Under the pieces are notes generated by a model, which was not told the DNA's origin, ran no database searches, and saw only the letters and a list, made by a program, of their open reading frames with translations. Below are positions 52,444 to 62,086 of a stretch of DNA of 64,000 nt, one piece after another. The stretch is taken from contig NZ_CP144371.1 in the NCBI RefSeq assembly GCF_036549215.1, forward strand, positions 719,878-783,877. The letters are read 5' to 3'. Position 1 is the first letter of the stretch; every line of letters starts with the position of its first letter. Made by a program: the position numbers and the translations under genes. Source of the DNA: Candidatus Blochmannia sp. SNP (lineage in GTDB: Bacteria > Pseudomonadota > Gammaproteobacteria > Enterobacterales > Enterobacteriaceae).

Positions 52444-53583
52444 TTATTGATTACGATAATTTTTAATTAATTCAATAAAATGACTGAATAATGATGATGT
52501 AGCATCGTGAGGCCCAGGACTAGCTTCTGGATGACCTTGAAAACTAAAAGCAGGTTTATTAATATGGTGAATACCTTGTAATGTTCCATCAAATAATGAA
52601 ATATGTGTTATTCTTAAAGTATCAGGCAAAGTTTTTTTATCTACCACAAAATTATGGTTTTGAGCGGTTATTATAACTTTATTTGTTTCTATATCTTTGA
52701 CTGGATGATTAGATCCATGATGACCAAATTTCATTTTTATTATTTTTGCTCCATTAGCTAGTGCTAATAATTGATGACCTAAACAAATTCCAAATAACGG
52801 TATTTTAGTGGTATTTAAAAAAATTTGAATGGAATTAATCGCATATCCATATGCATTTGGATCTCCAGGCCCATTAGCTAAAAAAATTCCATCTGGTTTC
52901 ATATCAATTATTTCACGCGCTGTAGTATGTGCCGGGACTACAGTTAATAAACAACCATAGTCTACTAATATACGCATGATGTTTCGTTTAATACCAAAAT
53001 CATATACTACAACACGATAAGGTAAACTTAATGGAGTAACGAATACTCCAGATTTGATATTCCAAGTGCCTTGATTCCATATATATTGTTGAGAAGTACT
53101 TACTTTATGAGCAAGATTAAGTCCATGTAATCCAGTAAATTCACGAGCTCTACGTAATGCTAAAGTAGCATTAGGAACATCACGAGCAGTAATGCAGCCA
53201 TGTTGCATTCCTTTTTCTCGTATTAATCGAGTTAATTTACGAGTATCTACTCCAGCGATACCAACAACATTTTGTTGTATTAAATAATCTGAAAGAGTTA
53301 ACGTATGACGAAAATTACTAACAGTAATTGCTAAATTATGAATAATAAGTCCTCTGACCTGAATACAAGAAGATTCATTATCAAGTTCATTGGTTCCAAC
53401 ATTCCCAATATGAGGATAAGTTAAAATTACTATTTGATACGCATAAGAAGGATCAGTAATTATTTCTTGATACCCAGTCATTGATGTGTTAAATATTACC
53501 TCTCCTACTGTTTCGCCTTCAGCTCCTATTGCGTATCCATAAAATTGATTGCCATCTGCTAATACTAATAAAGCCGGTTTCAT
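52444..53583 (-). CDS. carA: Carbamoyl-phosphate synthase small subunit (glutaminase)
   Basis: Releases ammonia from glutamine for CarB. ATG 53583 ([11 protein letters not shown]) has GAGGT 8 bases upstream and matches E. coli MIKSALLVLEDG. This gives 379 residues (E. coli 382); an open frame extends 12 codons further but is not needed. The class I amidotransferase nucleophile is about Cys267 in [11 protein letters not shown], with His-Glu in [10 protein letters not shown]. The N-terminal domain has [11 protein letters not shown] and [13 protein letters not shown]. Confidence 0.97.
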   Translation of the reverse strand: MKPALLVLADGNQFYGYAIGAEGETVGEVIFNTSMTGYQEIITDPSYAYQIVILTYPHIGNVGTNELDNESSCIQVRGLIIHNLAITVSNFRHTLTLSDYLIQQNVVGIAGVDTRKLTRLIREKGMQHGCITARDVPNATLALRRAREFTGLHGLNLAHKVSTSQQYIWNQGTWNIKSGVFVTPLSLPYRVVVYDFGIKRNIMRILVDYGCLLTVVPAHTTAREIIDMKPDGIFLANGPGDPNAYGYAINSIQIFLNTTKIPLFGICLGHQLLALANGAKIIKMKFGHHGSNHPVKDIETNKVIITAQNHNFVVDKKTLPDTLRITHISLFDGTLQGIHHINKPAFSFQGHPEASPGPHDATSSLFSHFIELIKNYRNQ

Positions 53584-53639
53584 CAAAATACCTCTATATT
53601 TCTCAGGTAAATTAATCATTAAATATATAATTTATATTT

Positions 53640-53667
53640 AATTTATTAAAGGAAATTGATGAGTCAA
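53640..53667 (-). promoter_or_regulatory. Weak candidate promoter for carAB
   Basis: On the minus strand TTGACT (53667-53662) is followed after 16 bases by TAAATT (53645-53640), 57 bases before the carA start. Five of six and four of six consensus matches are suggestive only, because A+T-rich DNA gives many such pairs. It lies just downstream of the 25-bp hairpin, where a promoter would be expected. Confidence 0.25.
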
Positions 53668-53694
53668 ATATTAAATTATAATTAATATTATAGT

Positions 53695-53747
53695 ATAATA
53701 AAATAAAACATGTGTAAATCTTATTTACACATGTTTTATTTTATTAT
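53695..53747 (-). terminator. dapB: Strong stem-loop terminator after dapB
   Basis: A 25-bp perfect stem (53695-53719 with 53723-53747) around a 3-base loop, core ACATGTGTAAAT, lies 73 bases past the dapB stop and before carA. On the minus strand the 3' arm reads GTTTTATTTTATT, giving the U-rich tail inside the stem. Position and form both fit an intrinsic terminator separating dapB from carAB. It would work in either direction. Confidence 0.65.
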
Positions 53748-53819
53748 TAATTTCCAAAATGTTTTAACATTAATTAAAATGTATAACTATACTATTAGTA
53801 TCTCTATCTACTTAAGTGA

Positions 53820-54674
53820 TTATAATAATGTATTTATTTCTAAAGTATCTCCTATATCAAATAATCCTATTTTATCACGTCCCAACCAGATAGCAGAATG
53901 TAACGCCCCGCTAGCAAAGATTATACGATCTGACGCCTTATGTGTTATTTCTAAACGTTCTTCTGGTCCTATAAATAAAACAGTATGTTCTCCAATAATG
54001 TTCCCAGCACGTATCGAATGAATTAAAACATCACGATCAGAAGATGTTGATGATGAATATGTTGTATAATCAACATCACAATCCATAACTTTGTTAGATC
54101 GGACAGATCTCAATGCATTTACAATAGTATTTTGCATCATTAAAGCAGTTCCAGATGGAATATCACGTTTTTTATTGTGATGCGCTTCAACAATACTGAT
54201 ATCTGAATTATTGCCCATAATATGCGTAATCTTATGTAATAATCTTGATATTAATGCTATACCTATACTAAAATTAGAAGAAAAAACAATTCCTATTTTT
54301 TGAGATGCATTTATAATAAAACGCTTATGAGCTTGATTAAACCCAGTCGTACCAATAACTATATTTTTATTATTATTGGCACAAAATTTTAAATATTCCA
54401 TAGATATACTAGGAGCAGTAAAATCTACTAAAACATCAAAGTCATCTTTAACTAATTCGAGATCATCAGTAACTGTTATACCTAAAGTATCAGTTTTCAT
54501 TAACTTCCCAACATCCATACCACAAACACTGGAATTTGAACGTGCTATAGCAGCCCCTAAAATAATTTCTCGACTAATTTTTTTTCCTCCCTCAACAATA
54601 ATACATTGTATTATTCTTTTGCCCATACGTCCGGTTACTCCCGTAACGGCAATACGAAGAAGTGCATCATTCAT
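53820..54674 (-). CDS. dapB: 4-hydroxy-tetrahydrodipicolinate reductase
   Basis: NAD(P)H-dependent step of lysine and diaminopimelate synthesis, which feeds MurE and the host's lysine supply. I choose ATG 54674 (MNDALLRIAVTGVTGRMG), giving 284 residues (E. coli 273). The open frame continues 36 codons upstream, but that part is Tyr/Ile/Asn-rich leader without similarity. The dinucleotide loop is GVTGRMG (12-18). FDVLVDFTAPS and GTTGF follow. The catalytic His165-His166 segment reads EAHHNKKRDIPSGTA. The leader upstream can form two alternative hairpins (54728-54781). Confidence 0.95.
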   Translation of the reverse strand: MNDALLRIAVTGVTGRMGKRIIQCIIVEGGKKISREIILGAAIARSNSSVCGMDVGKLMKTDTLGITVTDDLELVKDDFDVLVDFTAPSISMEYLKFCANNNKNIVIGTTGFNQAHKRFIINASQKIGIVFSSNFSIGIALISRLLHKITHIMGNNSDISIVEAHHNKKRDIPSGTALMMQNTIVNALRSVRSNKVMDCDVDYTTYSSSTSSDRDVLIHSIRAGNIIGEHTVLFIGPEERLEITHKASDRIIFASGALHSAIWLGRDKIGLFDIGDTLEINTLL

Positions 54675-54727
54675 AATTTCATATACCCTATAATAGTACT
54701 TATTATATAGAAAAACGTATAATCGTA

Positions 54728-54781
54728 ATTTGTTTTCATATTTTATATGAAAACAAATATATATATATATATTTGTTTTCA
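54728..54781 (-). promoter_or_regulatory. Mutually exclusive hairpins in the dapB leader
   Basis: Three copies of one arm sequence lie in a row. ATTTGTTTTCATAT (54728-54741) pairs with 54745-54758 (14 bp, 3-base loop). The middle arm can instead pair with a second TTTGTTTTC at 54772-54780, forming a perfect 34-base palindrome at 54748-54781. The middle strand cannot do both. The structure ends 53 bases before the dapB ATG and 160 bases past the ispH stop, so it could be a dapB leader switch, an ispH terminator, or both. The layout is seen directly; function is inferred. Confidence 0.55.
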
Positions 54782-54940
54782 ATAAATTTTAGTAATTAAT
54801 TATGTGTTTTCTTTAATAAAATATAATACATAACATATACCATTGTTATATAATTTCTATGCTGTCTTATTTTACTTAAAACTTATAGTTTTATTATTAT
54901 TATTATACTAAATTAATAGATACACTGTTGTTTAAACATA

Positions 54941-55876
54941 CTAAATTTTAGGTGTGTTAAAAAACATAGTCTCTTCTTGTCCAATCATTTCTTCAACAAC
55001 AAGATGATCTTTACTTAATATACGTAACTTATTTAGGACTTGATGTACTAAAACATCTGGAGCTGACGCTCCAGCAGTAATGCCAACATTATTTATCCCA
55101 TGTAACCAATCTCTTTGAATATCATTAGCATGACTAATTAAATATGCAATTTTTCCAATACGATGTGCTAATTCAATTAATCTCATAGAATTAGACGACA
55201 TCCTTGATCCTACAACAAATATTATCTCTACTGTTAAAGCTAAATTTTTAAGAGCGTTCTGCCTGTTAAATGTGGCATAACAAATATCATTTTTTCTAGG
55301 ACTTAGGATATTAGGAAATCTTTTATGTAAAATCGTAACAATTTCTGCAGTATCATCTATTGACAAAGTTGTTTGCGTTACAAGAAACAAATTATTTGGA
55401 TAATTCACCTGAAGTAACAAAGCATCTGATCGAGATTGAACTAAATATATTTTTCTCCCAGAATTTTTAGGAATATATTGTCCCATCGTTCCTTCTACTT
55501 CTGGATGACCAGCGTGACCTATTAAAATAACTTCCATATCATTACGATTAGCGCGTGAAACCTCCATATGTACTTTAGTAACTAATGGACAAGTAGCATC
55601 AAGTATTACTAATTTTTTAATTTTCGCTTCTTCCCGTATCTTTTTTGATACTCCATGAGCAGAAAAAATTAAAATTGATCCATTAGGCACCTCATTTATT
55701 TGTTCAATAAAAATAATACCTTTCTTAGATAATTTGTTAACTACATAACTATTATGCACTAACTCATGTTTTACATAAATCGGAGTACCATATGCCTGAA
55801 TAGCTTTTTCCACAATACTAATCGCTCGATTTACTCCTGCACAGAATCCACGCGGATTAGCTAATACAACTTTAAT
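54941..55876 (-). CDS. ispH: 4-hydroxy-3-methylbut-2-enyl diphosphate reductase, apparent AUU start
   Basis: Fe-S enzyme that ends the MEP pathway, making IPP and DMAPP. The conserved frame extends past the first GTG (55813) to [21 protein letters not shown], which matches E. coli [21 protein letters not shown]. It contains the essential cluster ligand Cys12. The codon aligned with the E. coli initiator Met is ATT (55874-55876), six bases after AAGGGG. No ATG, GTG or TTG exists in frame within about a dozen codons upstream. With this start the protein has 311 residues (E. coli 316). Cys96 (DATCPL) and Cys199 (DICYAT) are the other ligands. fkpB, which precedes ispH in E. coli, is absent. Confidence 0.93.
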   Translation of the reverse strand: MKVVLANPRGFCAGVNRAISIVEKAIQAYGTPIYVKHELVHNSYVVNKLSKKGIIFIEQINEVPNGSILIFSAHGVSKKIREEAKIKKLVILDATCPLVTKVHMEVSRANRNDMEVILIGHAGHPEVEGTMGQYIPKNSGRKIYLVQSRSDALLLQVNYPNNLFLVTQTTLSIDDTAEIVTILHKRFPNILSPRKNDICYATFNRQNALKNLALTVEIIFVVGSRMSSNSMRLIELAHRIGKIAYLISHANDIQRDWLHGINNVGITAGASAPDVLVHQVLNKLRILSKDHLVVEEMIGQEETMFFNTPKI

Positions 55877-55882
55877 ATCTAT

Positions 55883-55921
55883 CCCCTTATTTGTATATAT
55901 ACAAATACAATAATATTGTAT
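55883..55921 (-). promoter_or_regulatory. ispH: ispH ribosome-binding site with adjoining palindromes
   Basis: On the minus strand AAGGGG (55888-55883) precedes the ATT codon by six bases. A perfect 20-base palindrome (55888-55907, core TTTGTATATATACAAA) touches it, and a 7-bp hairpin (55905-55921, ATACAAT/ATTGTAT) precedes that. If folded, the stem would abut the ribosome-binding site and could affect initiation. Confidence 0.5.
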
Positions 55922-55976
55922 TATAATTACGATATAGTTTTTATAAACATATACGCATATCCTAAATTAAAATTTT

Positions 55977-56459
55977 TTAAAAATCATAATAGTGTTTTAC
56001 TATTAAAATAATAGTTCCCATACAAATTACCATATCTGCGATATTAAAAGTTGGCCAATGCCAACTTTTAATATACACATCAATAAAATCAACTACTGTT
56101 CCATATAACACTCGATCTAATAGATTCCCTAAAGCTCCTCCAATAATCATAGAACAAGATATACTATAACACTTAGAATACTTCATCATTTTATACAAAG
56201 TTATAATAAATGCTATGATGATTAATATTGTTATCCATATGAATACCCAATGATAATATAAATTAACATCAGCAAATATCCCAAAAGCTAATCCTGAATT
56301 ATGAATATAATAAAAATTAATGCCAGGTAGTACTGATGATACCTCTCCGATCAAAAAATGAGTCTTTATCCAATATTTAGTTTCCATATCTAATAACATT
56401 AATAATATAGATAACCATAACCATTTTAAATTTTTATAATTATACTTTTTATGCTGCAT
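55977..56459 (-). CDS. lspA: Lipoprotein signal peptidase (type II)
   Basis: Inner-membrane aspartyl protease that removes signal peptides from diacylated prolipoproteins. The 160 residues compare with 164 in E. coli. Four membrane segments are visible. The catalytic aspartates are Asp124 (GTVVDFIDVY) and Asp142 (FNIADMVIC). NSGLAFG and GGALGNLLDR are the other family boxes. Its ATG overlaps the ileS stop by one base (TAATG), so it is translationally coupled as in E. coli. Its presence implies that at least some lipoproteins remain. Confidence 0.96.
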   Translation of the reverse strand: MQHKKYNYKNLKWLWLSILLMLLDMETKYWIKTHFLIGEVSSVLPGINFYYIHNSGLAFGIFADVNLYYHWVFIWITILIIIAFIITLYKMMKYSKCYSISCSMIIGGALGNLLDRVLYGTVVDFIDVYIKSWHWPTFNIADMVICMGTIILIVKHYYDF

Positions 56460-59287
56460 TAAAAAAACCTACGATTTTCTCCTGGACCAACCATATTAGA
56501 AATACAACGTGCACAAATATTTGAATAATTCTTATATTGATCAACATCTAATCTATAATGCCAACAACGCAAACACTTCTTTCCTTTAGCTTTTTCTAAA
56601 AAAATCTGCAATCCTGGTATTCCTTCTTGTTTGTGTGTAGTTGTATTAAATTTATCATAATAATCTAAAACTATAGCCGAGGATGTTATTAATCCAAAAG
56701 ACAGTTCATTATCTAATATACGTAATTTATTTGCTAACTCTGGAATAGCATATAAAATTATACTAGCATCTAAGGATCCTCCAATAATTCCATTAAGACG
56801 TGCTTGTTCAATTGTTTTATTTACTTCGTTTCGAACATTTAAAAAAGTACTCCAATGATTACTACTCATAACTTGTGTCGAATTTATACTGAATAATCCA
56901 TCATACCATTCTTCAGTAAACACATATTCTGAACGATTTCCTGGAATATACTTCCAAATTTCATCAGCAGTAAAAGATAAAATTGGAGCTATCCAACGTA
57001 CCATAGATTCGATAATATGATATAATGCAGTTTGGCAACTACGACGTGCTGTGCTATTTTTTTTTGTAGTATACTGTCGATCTTTAATAATATCTAAATA
57101 AAACGAACCCATTTCTACTGAACAAAACTGCATAATTCGCCGTATTACATTATGAAAATTATATTTTTTATAATCTGATATTACTCCTAATTGTACAGAC
57201 AAAGCACAATCTATTGCCCAACAATCTATTGCAATCATATTTTCTGGATGAACACAATCTTGTTCTGGGTTAAAATCACTGATATTAGCTAAACAAAATC
57301 GAGCAGTATTACGAATACGCCGATATATATCAGTTGTATGTTTTAAAATAGCACTGGAAATTGTCATATCTTTAGAATAATCAGAAGAAGCTATCCATAA
57401 CCGCAAAATATCTGCTCCAAAATTTTTTATTATTTTCTGTGGACTAATAACATTTCCAAGAGATTTAGACATTTTACGTCCTTGAGCATCTACAGTGAAT
57501 CCATGACTTAATACCTCCCTATAAGGCGCTTTACCTTTAATTACAGTTGATATAATTAAAGATGACATAAACCAACCCCGATATTGATCTGAACCTTCTA
57601 AATATAAATCTGGTACATGTTTATGATATTTGAATCTTTCTGGTATTACTGAATCACAAGTAGAACCAGAATCAAACCAAACATCAAGTGTATCTAATAC
57701 TTTTTCATATTGATCCGCTTCTTTTTTTATAATATCTTCAGCTTTTAAATCCCACCATGCTTGTATCCCACATTTTTCTACACGTTGCGCAACTATTTCC
57801 ATTAATTCAAATGTACGTGGATGTAAAACATCTGTTTGTTTATGAATAAATAAAGGTATTGGCACGCCCCAAACACGCTGCCTTGAAAGACACCAATCAG
57901 GTCTATTAATAATCATTGTTTCAATACTAGATTTACTCTTCTCCGGAATCCAGTGTACTTCATGTACTGCTTTCAATAATTTATCTCTTAAGTTATATTT
58001 ATCTATACTTAAGAACCACTGTGAAGTAGTTTTAAATATAACAGGAATTTCATGACGCCAACAATATGGATAACTGTGTTCATAATTGCAATTTACATGT
58101 AATAAAGCACCTAACTGGCTCAGTAAATTTATTATTATATTATTTGATTGAAAAATATGCACTCCATCTAACATAGGATGTATATCAGATATATAATATC
58201 CTTTATCGTTTATTATATTATTAATATTTTTTAAATTATATTTTTGAGCTATAATATAATCGTCAATACCATGATTTGGAGCTATATGTACCGCTCCTGT
58301 TCCAGTATCCAATGCTACATGACAACTTAACACAACAGGAACATCAAAAGACATAAATGGATGATGAAATCTTAATGATTCTAAAGAATTACCTAAAGTT
58401 TCTCCTAAAATCTTCCAAGATAAGCATTGTATACGTTTCATTACAATGTCTACCAAATTGGCTGCAATAATTATATATCTGTTATCATTTATCAAAATTA
58501 ATTGATAACTATAATCAGGATGTACAGAAATAGCTTGATTAGCAGGTAATGTCCAAGGAGTAGTAGTCCAAATAACTAATTCAATAGTACTTTTATACAA
58601 ATTAATATTAAATATTTCAGAAACACGAATACTATCTGCTGCAGAAAAAGCAACATCAATAGCAGAAGATAAATGATTATTATATTCTACCTCTGATTCA
58701 GCTAATACAGAATGACATTGAAAACACCAATGTATTGGTTTAATACCTTTATAAAAATAACCATAAGATATCACTTTACTCAAAGTACGAATAATGTTTG
58801 CTTCAGTCTTAAAATTCATTGTTAAATAAGGTTGAGCCCAGTCTCCTAAAACACCTAACCTCATGAAATCTTTTTTTTGTATTTCTATTTGATCTAAAAC
58901 ATAATTACGACAAATATTACGGAATTCATTTGGACTAATGTTAATTCTCGGTTGTCCTATCGATCGTTCTACTTGCAGTTCAATAGGCAATCCATGGCAA
59001 TCCCAACCTGGGATATAAGGAGCGTTATATCCCATGAAACCTTTATATTTAATAATAATATCTTTAAGAACCTTATTGACTGCATGTCCTAAGTGAATAT
59101 TACCATTGACATAAGGTGGGCCATCATGTAATAAAAACAGCTTTTTTTTATTTTTTTTAAGACGAATAGCTTCATATAAATTATCTTTATACCAACGTTC
59201 TAATATAGCAGGTTCACATATAGTTAAATTAGCACGCATCGGAAACAATGTATGCGGTAAATTTAAAGTATTTTTATAGTTCATCAT
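56459..59287 (-). CDS. ileS: Isoleucyl-tRNA synthetase
   Basis: Charges tRNA-Ile and edits misactivated valine. The 942 residues compare with 938 in E. coli. The class I HIGH box is HLGH (65-68) and the KMSKS loop lies near residue 604 (GRKMSKSLGNV). The CP1 editing domain has WTTTPWTLPAN and GTGAVHIAPNHG. The C-terminal zinc knuckle is intact (CLRCWHY...CARC). Two eight-A tracts separated by one T encode the lysine-rich segment near residue 45. It starts 7 bases after ribF and runs into lspA. Confidence 0.98.
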   Translation of the reverse strand: MMNYKNTLNLPHTLFPMRANLTICEPAILERWYKDNLYEAIRLKKNKKKLFLLHDGPPYVNGNIHLGHAVNKVLKDIIIKYKGFMGYNAPYIPGWDCHGLPIELQVERSIGQPRINISPNEFRNICRNYVLDQIEIQKKDFMRLGVLGDWAQPYLTMNFKTEANIIRTLSKVISYGYFYKGIKPIHWCFQCHSVLAESEVEYNNHLSSAIDVAFSAADSIRVSEIFNINLYKSTIELVIWTTTPWTLPANQAISVHPDYSYQLILINDNRYIIIAANLVDIVMKRIQCLSWKILGETLGNSLESLRFHHPFMSFDVPVVLSCHVALDTGTGAVHIAPNHGIDDYIIAQKYNLKNINNIINDKGYYISDIHPMLDGVHIFQSNNIIINLLSQLGALLHVNCNYEHSYPYCWRHEIPVIFKTTSQWFLSIDKYNLRDKLLKAVHEVHWIPEKSKSSIETMIINRPDWCLSRQRVWGVPIPLFIHKQTDVLHPRTFELMEIVAQRVEKCGIQAWWDLKAEDIIKKEADQYEKVLDTLDVWFDSGSTCDSVIPERFKYHKHVPDLYLEGSDQYRGWFMSSLIISTVIKGKAPYREVLSHGFTVDAQGRKMSKSLGNVISPQKIIKNFGADILRLWIASSDYSKDMTISSAILKHTTDIYRRIRNTARFCLANISDFNPEQDCVHPENMIAIDCWAIDCALSVQLGVISDYKKYNFHNVIRRIMQFCSVEMGSFYLDIIKDRQYTTKKNSTARRSCQTALYHIIESMVRWIAPILSFTADEIWKYIPGNRSEYVFTEEWYDGLFSINSTQVMSSNHWSTFLNVRNEVNKTIEQARLNGIIGGSLDASIILYAIPELANKLRILDNELSFGLITSSAIVLDYYDKFNTTTHKQEGIPGLQIFLEKAKGKKCLRCWHYRLDVDQYKNYSNICARCISNMVGPGENRRFF

Positions 59288-59294
59288 TTATAAA

Positions 59295-60254
59295 TCATTC
59301 CATTTTTATAAATTTTGTTGATATTATTTTGTTAAAATAACTACGTACATTTATTATATCGTTTTTAATTTGATGTTGTAATGTTTCCATAGAAGTGAAA
59401 TATTGTTCATCACGTATTTTAGCTAAAAAAACTACTTTAATGTGATAAGTATATATATTTGTAGATATATTTAGCAAATGCACTTCTAATTGTTGTTGGT
59501 TTTTACCAGTGATTGTAGGACGTATTCCTATATTAGCTATACCTGGTAATGGTAGATTAGAAATACCATATACTTTTACTGCATATACGCCACGTATAGG
59601 TAATCTTTTACCCTGTAATGATATATTAGCTGTAGGAAACCCAAGTTTACGGCCTAAGCTATTTCCATGTATTACTCTACCAGAAATACAATAAGAATGT
59701 CCCAGTAATAATTCAGCATCTAAAATTCTATTTTCTGTTAAAGCCTCACGTATTGCAGTACTACTTATTCTTTTTCCATTTGAATCAAGATAAGCAGCAG
59801 TGCGTATTACTTTAAAACCTTCATTTTTACTTATTTTTTTCAATAAAAAAAAATCTCCTTTCCTAAAGGCTCCAAACCTAAAATCATCCCCAATATAAAC
59901 AAATTGCACTCCTAGTTTATAGATTAATATATTCTTAACGAAATTATATGCTTCTATTGAAGCAAATTTTTTATTAAAGGTAATACATAGAATAACATCT
60001 ACACCTGCAGTATATAAATAATTAATTTTATCTCTCAACCTAGTTAATCGTATTGCTATTATATTAGATAGATATTCTCTGGGTTGTGGTTCAAAAATCA
60101 TAACCATAACAGGTAATTTTAAATGATTCCTTTCTTCTTGTAATTTTGAAATTAATGCTTGATGTCCACGATGAAATCCATCAAAATTGCCAATAGTAAG
60201 TATACAGCCTTTATGATGAGATTTTATATTGTGTAATCCTCTAATAAATTCCAT
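59295..60254 (-). CDS. ribF: Bifunctional riboflavin kinase/FMN adenylyltransferase
   Basis: Makes FMN and then FAD, the cofactor used for example by Lpd. The 319 residues compare with 313 in E. coli. The N-terminal nucleotidyltransferase has TIGNFDGFHRGHQ (20-32) and the later ISSTAIREAL. The C-terminal flavokinase has GRVIHGNSLGRKLGFPTANI, PIRGVYAVKV and GIANIGIRPT. The ATG at 60252-60254 matches the family start. It is the first gene of ribF-ileS-lspA and divergent from rpsT. Confidence 0.97.
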   Translation of the reverse strand: MEFIRGLHNIKSHHKGCILTIGNFDGFHRGHQALISKLQEERNHLKLPVMVMIFEPQPREYLSNIIAIRLTRLRDKINYLYTAGVDVILCITFNKKFASIEAYNFVKNILIYKLGVQFVYIGDDFRFGAFRKGDFFLLKKISKNEGFKVIRTAAYLDSNGKRISSTAIREALTENRILDAELLLGHSYCISGRVIHGNSLGRKLGFPTANISLQGKRLPIRGVYAVKVYGISNLPLPGIANIGIRPTITGKNQQQLEVHLLNISTNIYTYHIKVVFLAKIRDEQYFTSMETLQHQIKNDIINVRSYFNKIISTKFIKME

Positions 60255-60416
60255 ATCAAAATTTAAATAAATTATTAGAAAATATTTATACTATTCTATA
60301 ATTTAATTAATTAAAAATAATAAAAAATAATTTAATTTTAAGATAGAATCAAGAAGTAAAACGTATACTATAATCATAAAGCAATTATATTTAAATCATA
60401 AATAATAATTGTAATA

Positions 60417-60463
60417 TAAAATATAACAATATAATATATTCTATATTATATTGTTATATTTTA
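60417..60463 (+). promoter_or_regulatory. rpsT: 22-bp perfect stem-loop in the rpsT leader
   Basis: The arms 60417-60438 and 60442-60463 pair perfectly around TTC; the core arm is AACAATATAATATA. The stem ends about five bases before the TAGGAG ribosome-binding site of rpsT. In E. coli S20 represses its own translation. A large leader stem beside the ribosome-binding site would be a natural place for control, but the sequence is not like the E. coli leader as far as I can tell. A terminator role is unlikely since nothing upstream reads this way. Confidence 0.55.
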
Positions 60464-60481
60464 ATTCTTAGGAGTAACATA

Positions 60482-60760
60482 TTGGCTAATACTAAATCAG
60501 CTAAAAAAAATCTTATAAAATCAAAAAATCAACGTAGGCATAATATAAGTCGTCGATCAATGCTGCGCACTTTTATTAAAAAAGTGCATATAGCAATTGC
60601 AGCTAAAGATAAAAAATCCGCAATGACATCATTTGTTTCTATGCAAAAAATAGTAGATCGTCAGGCTTGCAAAGGTTTAATTCATAAGAATAAAGCTGCT
60701 AGACATAAATCTAGGACATATACGCGTATTGAATCAATGACTCATTCTTCATTGGAATAA
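60482..60760 (+). CDS. rpsT: 30S ribosomal protein S20
   Basis: Small basic protein that binds the 5' domain and helix 44 of 16S rRNA. The 92 residues compare with 87 in E. coli. [38 protein letters not shown] sequence and [14 protein letters not shown] are nearly as in enterics. The start codon is TTG (60482-60484) behind TAGGAG; E. coli rpsT also uses UUG, tied there to autoregulation, so the rare start has been kept. The C-terminus has a few extra residues. Confidence 0.97.
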   Translation: MANTKSAKKNLIKSKNQRRHNISRRSMLRTFIKKVHIAIAAKDKKSAMTSFVSMQKIVDRQACKGLIHKNKAARHKSRTYTRIESMTHSSLE

Positions 60761-60820
60761 TAAGATAAAAAATCAAAAACATTATCTCTAAAAAATAACG
60801 ATAACTCCGTTTTAATCAGA

Positions 60821-61963
60821 TTAACGAGTAAGATCATCAAAAAATTTTTTTACGCCATCAAAAAAACTTTTAGATCTAGGACTATTTCTATTACCATTAG
60901 GTCCTTCAAAACTATCTGACAAATCTTGCAGCAGTTGTTTTTGGGTACTGCTTAATCTAACGGGAGTTTCTACTACCACCCTACATAATAAATCGCCATT
61001 ACTGCCGCCGCTACTACGTACTGATCTCACACCCTTTCCTCTCATGCGAAACAACTTTCCAGTTTGTGTTTCAGGAGGAATTTTTAATTTAACTCTACCA
61101 TCTAAAGTGGGTACCTCAATTTCACCTCCTAAAGCTGCCATAGAAAAACTAATTGGCACTTCACAATAAAGATTTTTTTCTTCTCTATCAAAAATTGGAT
61201 GTTTTCTAACTTGTACTTGAACATATAAATCCCCTGCAGGAGCGCCATTCATTCCAGATTCACCTTCACCTGACAAGCGTATACGATCTCCTGTATTTAC
61301 ACCTGCAGGAATCTTAACAGAAAGAGTTTTAGATCGCTCTACCCGTCCATTTCCATGACATCTATTACAAACTTCTTTAATAATTTTCCCATGTCCATGG
61401 CATGCAGGACATGATTGTTGCACAGAAAAAAATCCTTGGCGTATTTGAATTTGTCCTTGACCATGACACGTCATGCAGGTGACTATTGATGCATTAGATC
61501 GTGCTCCACTTCCATGACATTTCTCACAGCTTGATAAAGTTGGGATACAGATTTCTTTAATAACTCCACGTACTGCATCTTCTAAATTTAATTCTATATT
61601 ATACCGTAAATCTGATCCTCTACCTGAACGATTTCTCCTATTTCCTCCAAATATATCTCCAAACACATCACCAAAAATATCGCTAAAATCTGCTGATGAT
61701 GTCCTTCCTGAATTAGCCGCTGACCCCATATTTCCTTGCTCAAACGCTGTATGACCATACTGATCATAAGCGGCACGTTTTTCTACATTACTTAATATTT
61801 CGTATGCTTCTTTAATTTCTTTAAACTTTGTTTCAGCTGCAGTATTTCCTGGATTACGATCTGGATGAAATTTCATTGCCAGGCGTTTATAGGACTTTTT
61901 GATTTCACGCTCATCCGCATTTTTGGAAACGCCCAAAATCTCATAATAGTCTGATTTAGCCAT
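60821..61963 (-). CDS. dnaJ: Chaperone DnaJ (Hsp40)
   Basis: Co-chaperone that delivers clients to DnaK and stimulates its ATPase. ATG 61963 ([13 protein letters not shown]) gives 380 residues (E. coli 376); an in-frame TTG seven codons earlier is not needed. The J domain (1-70) has HPD in [10 protein letters not shown] Gly/Phe-rich stretch follows ([11 protein letters not shown]). The zinc domain has four CxxCxGxG repeats ([32 protein letters not shown]). The C-terminus [18 protein letters not shown] is identical to enterics. It lies 123 bases after dnaK and converges on rpsT. Confidence 0.98.
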   Translation of the reverse strand: MAKSDYYEILGVSKNADEREIKKSYKRLAMKFHPDRNPGNTAAETKFKEIKEAYEILSNVEKRAAYDQYGHTAFEQGNMGSAANSGRTSSADFSDIFGDVFGDIFGGNRRNRSGRGSDLRYNIELNLEDAVRGVIKEICIPTLSSCEKCHGSGARSNASIVTCMTCHGQGQIQIRQGFFSVQQSCPACHGHGKIIKEVCNRCHGNGRVERSKTLSVKIPAGVNTGDRIRLSGEGESGMNGAPAGDLYVQVQVRKHPIFDREEKNLYCEVPISFSMAALGGEIEVPTLDGRVKLKIPPETQTGKLFRMRGKGVRSVRSSGGSNGDLLCRVVVETPVRLSSTQKQLLQDLSDSFEGPNGNRNSPRSKSFFDGVKKFFDDLTR

Positions 61964-62086
61964 GGTTTTCTTTATATCCCTCAATATACCTATTCATTAG
62001 GTATTTAACATATTTATTTTCATAATATTTTTAAGTTATAACTTTAATATTATTTTCTCCTGTTCTAAATTTAATTTTTTAAAAAA

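Noticed and set aside
53584..53619. 12-residue N-terminal extension of carA
   Set aside because: GAGGT is placed for ATG 53583, and that start matches the E. coli protein.
54675..54782. 36-residue N-terminal extension of dapB
   Set aside because: Y/I/N-rich translation of the leader hairpins; the DapB fold starts at MNDALLRIAVTG.
55813..55813. GTG at 55811-55813 as the ispH start
   Set aside because: It would remove the conserved segment with cluster ligand Cys12, which is intact upstream in the same frame.
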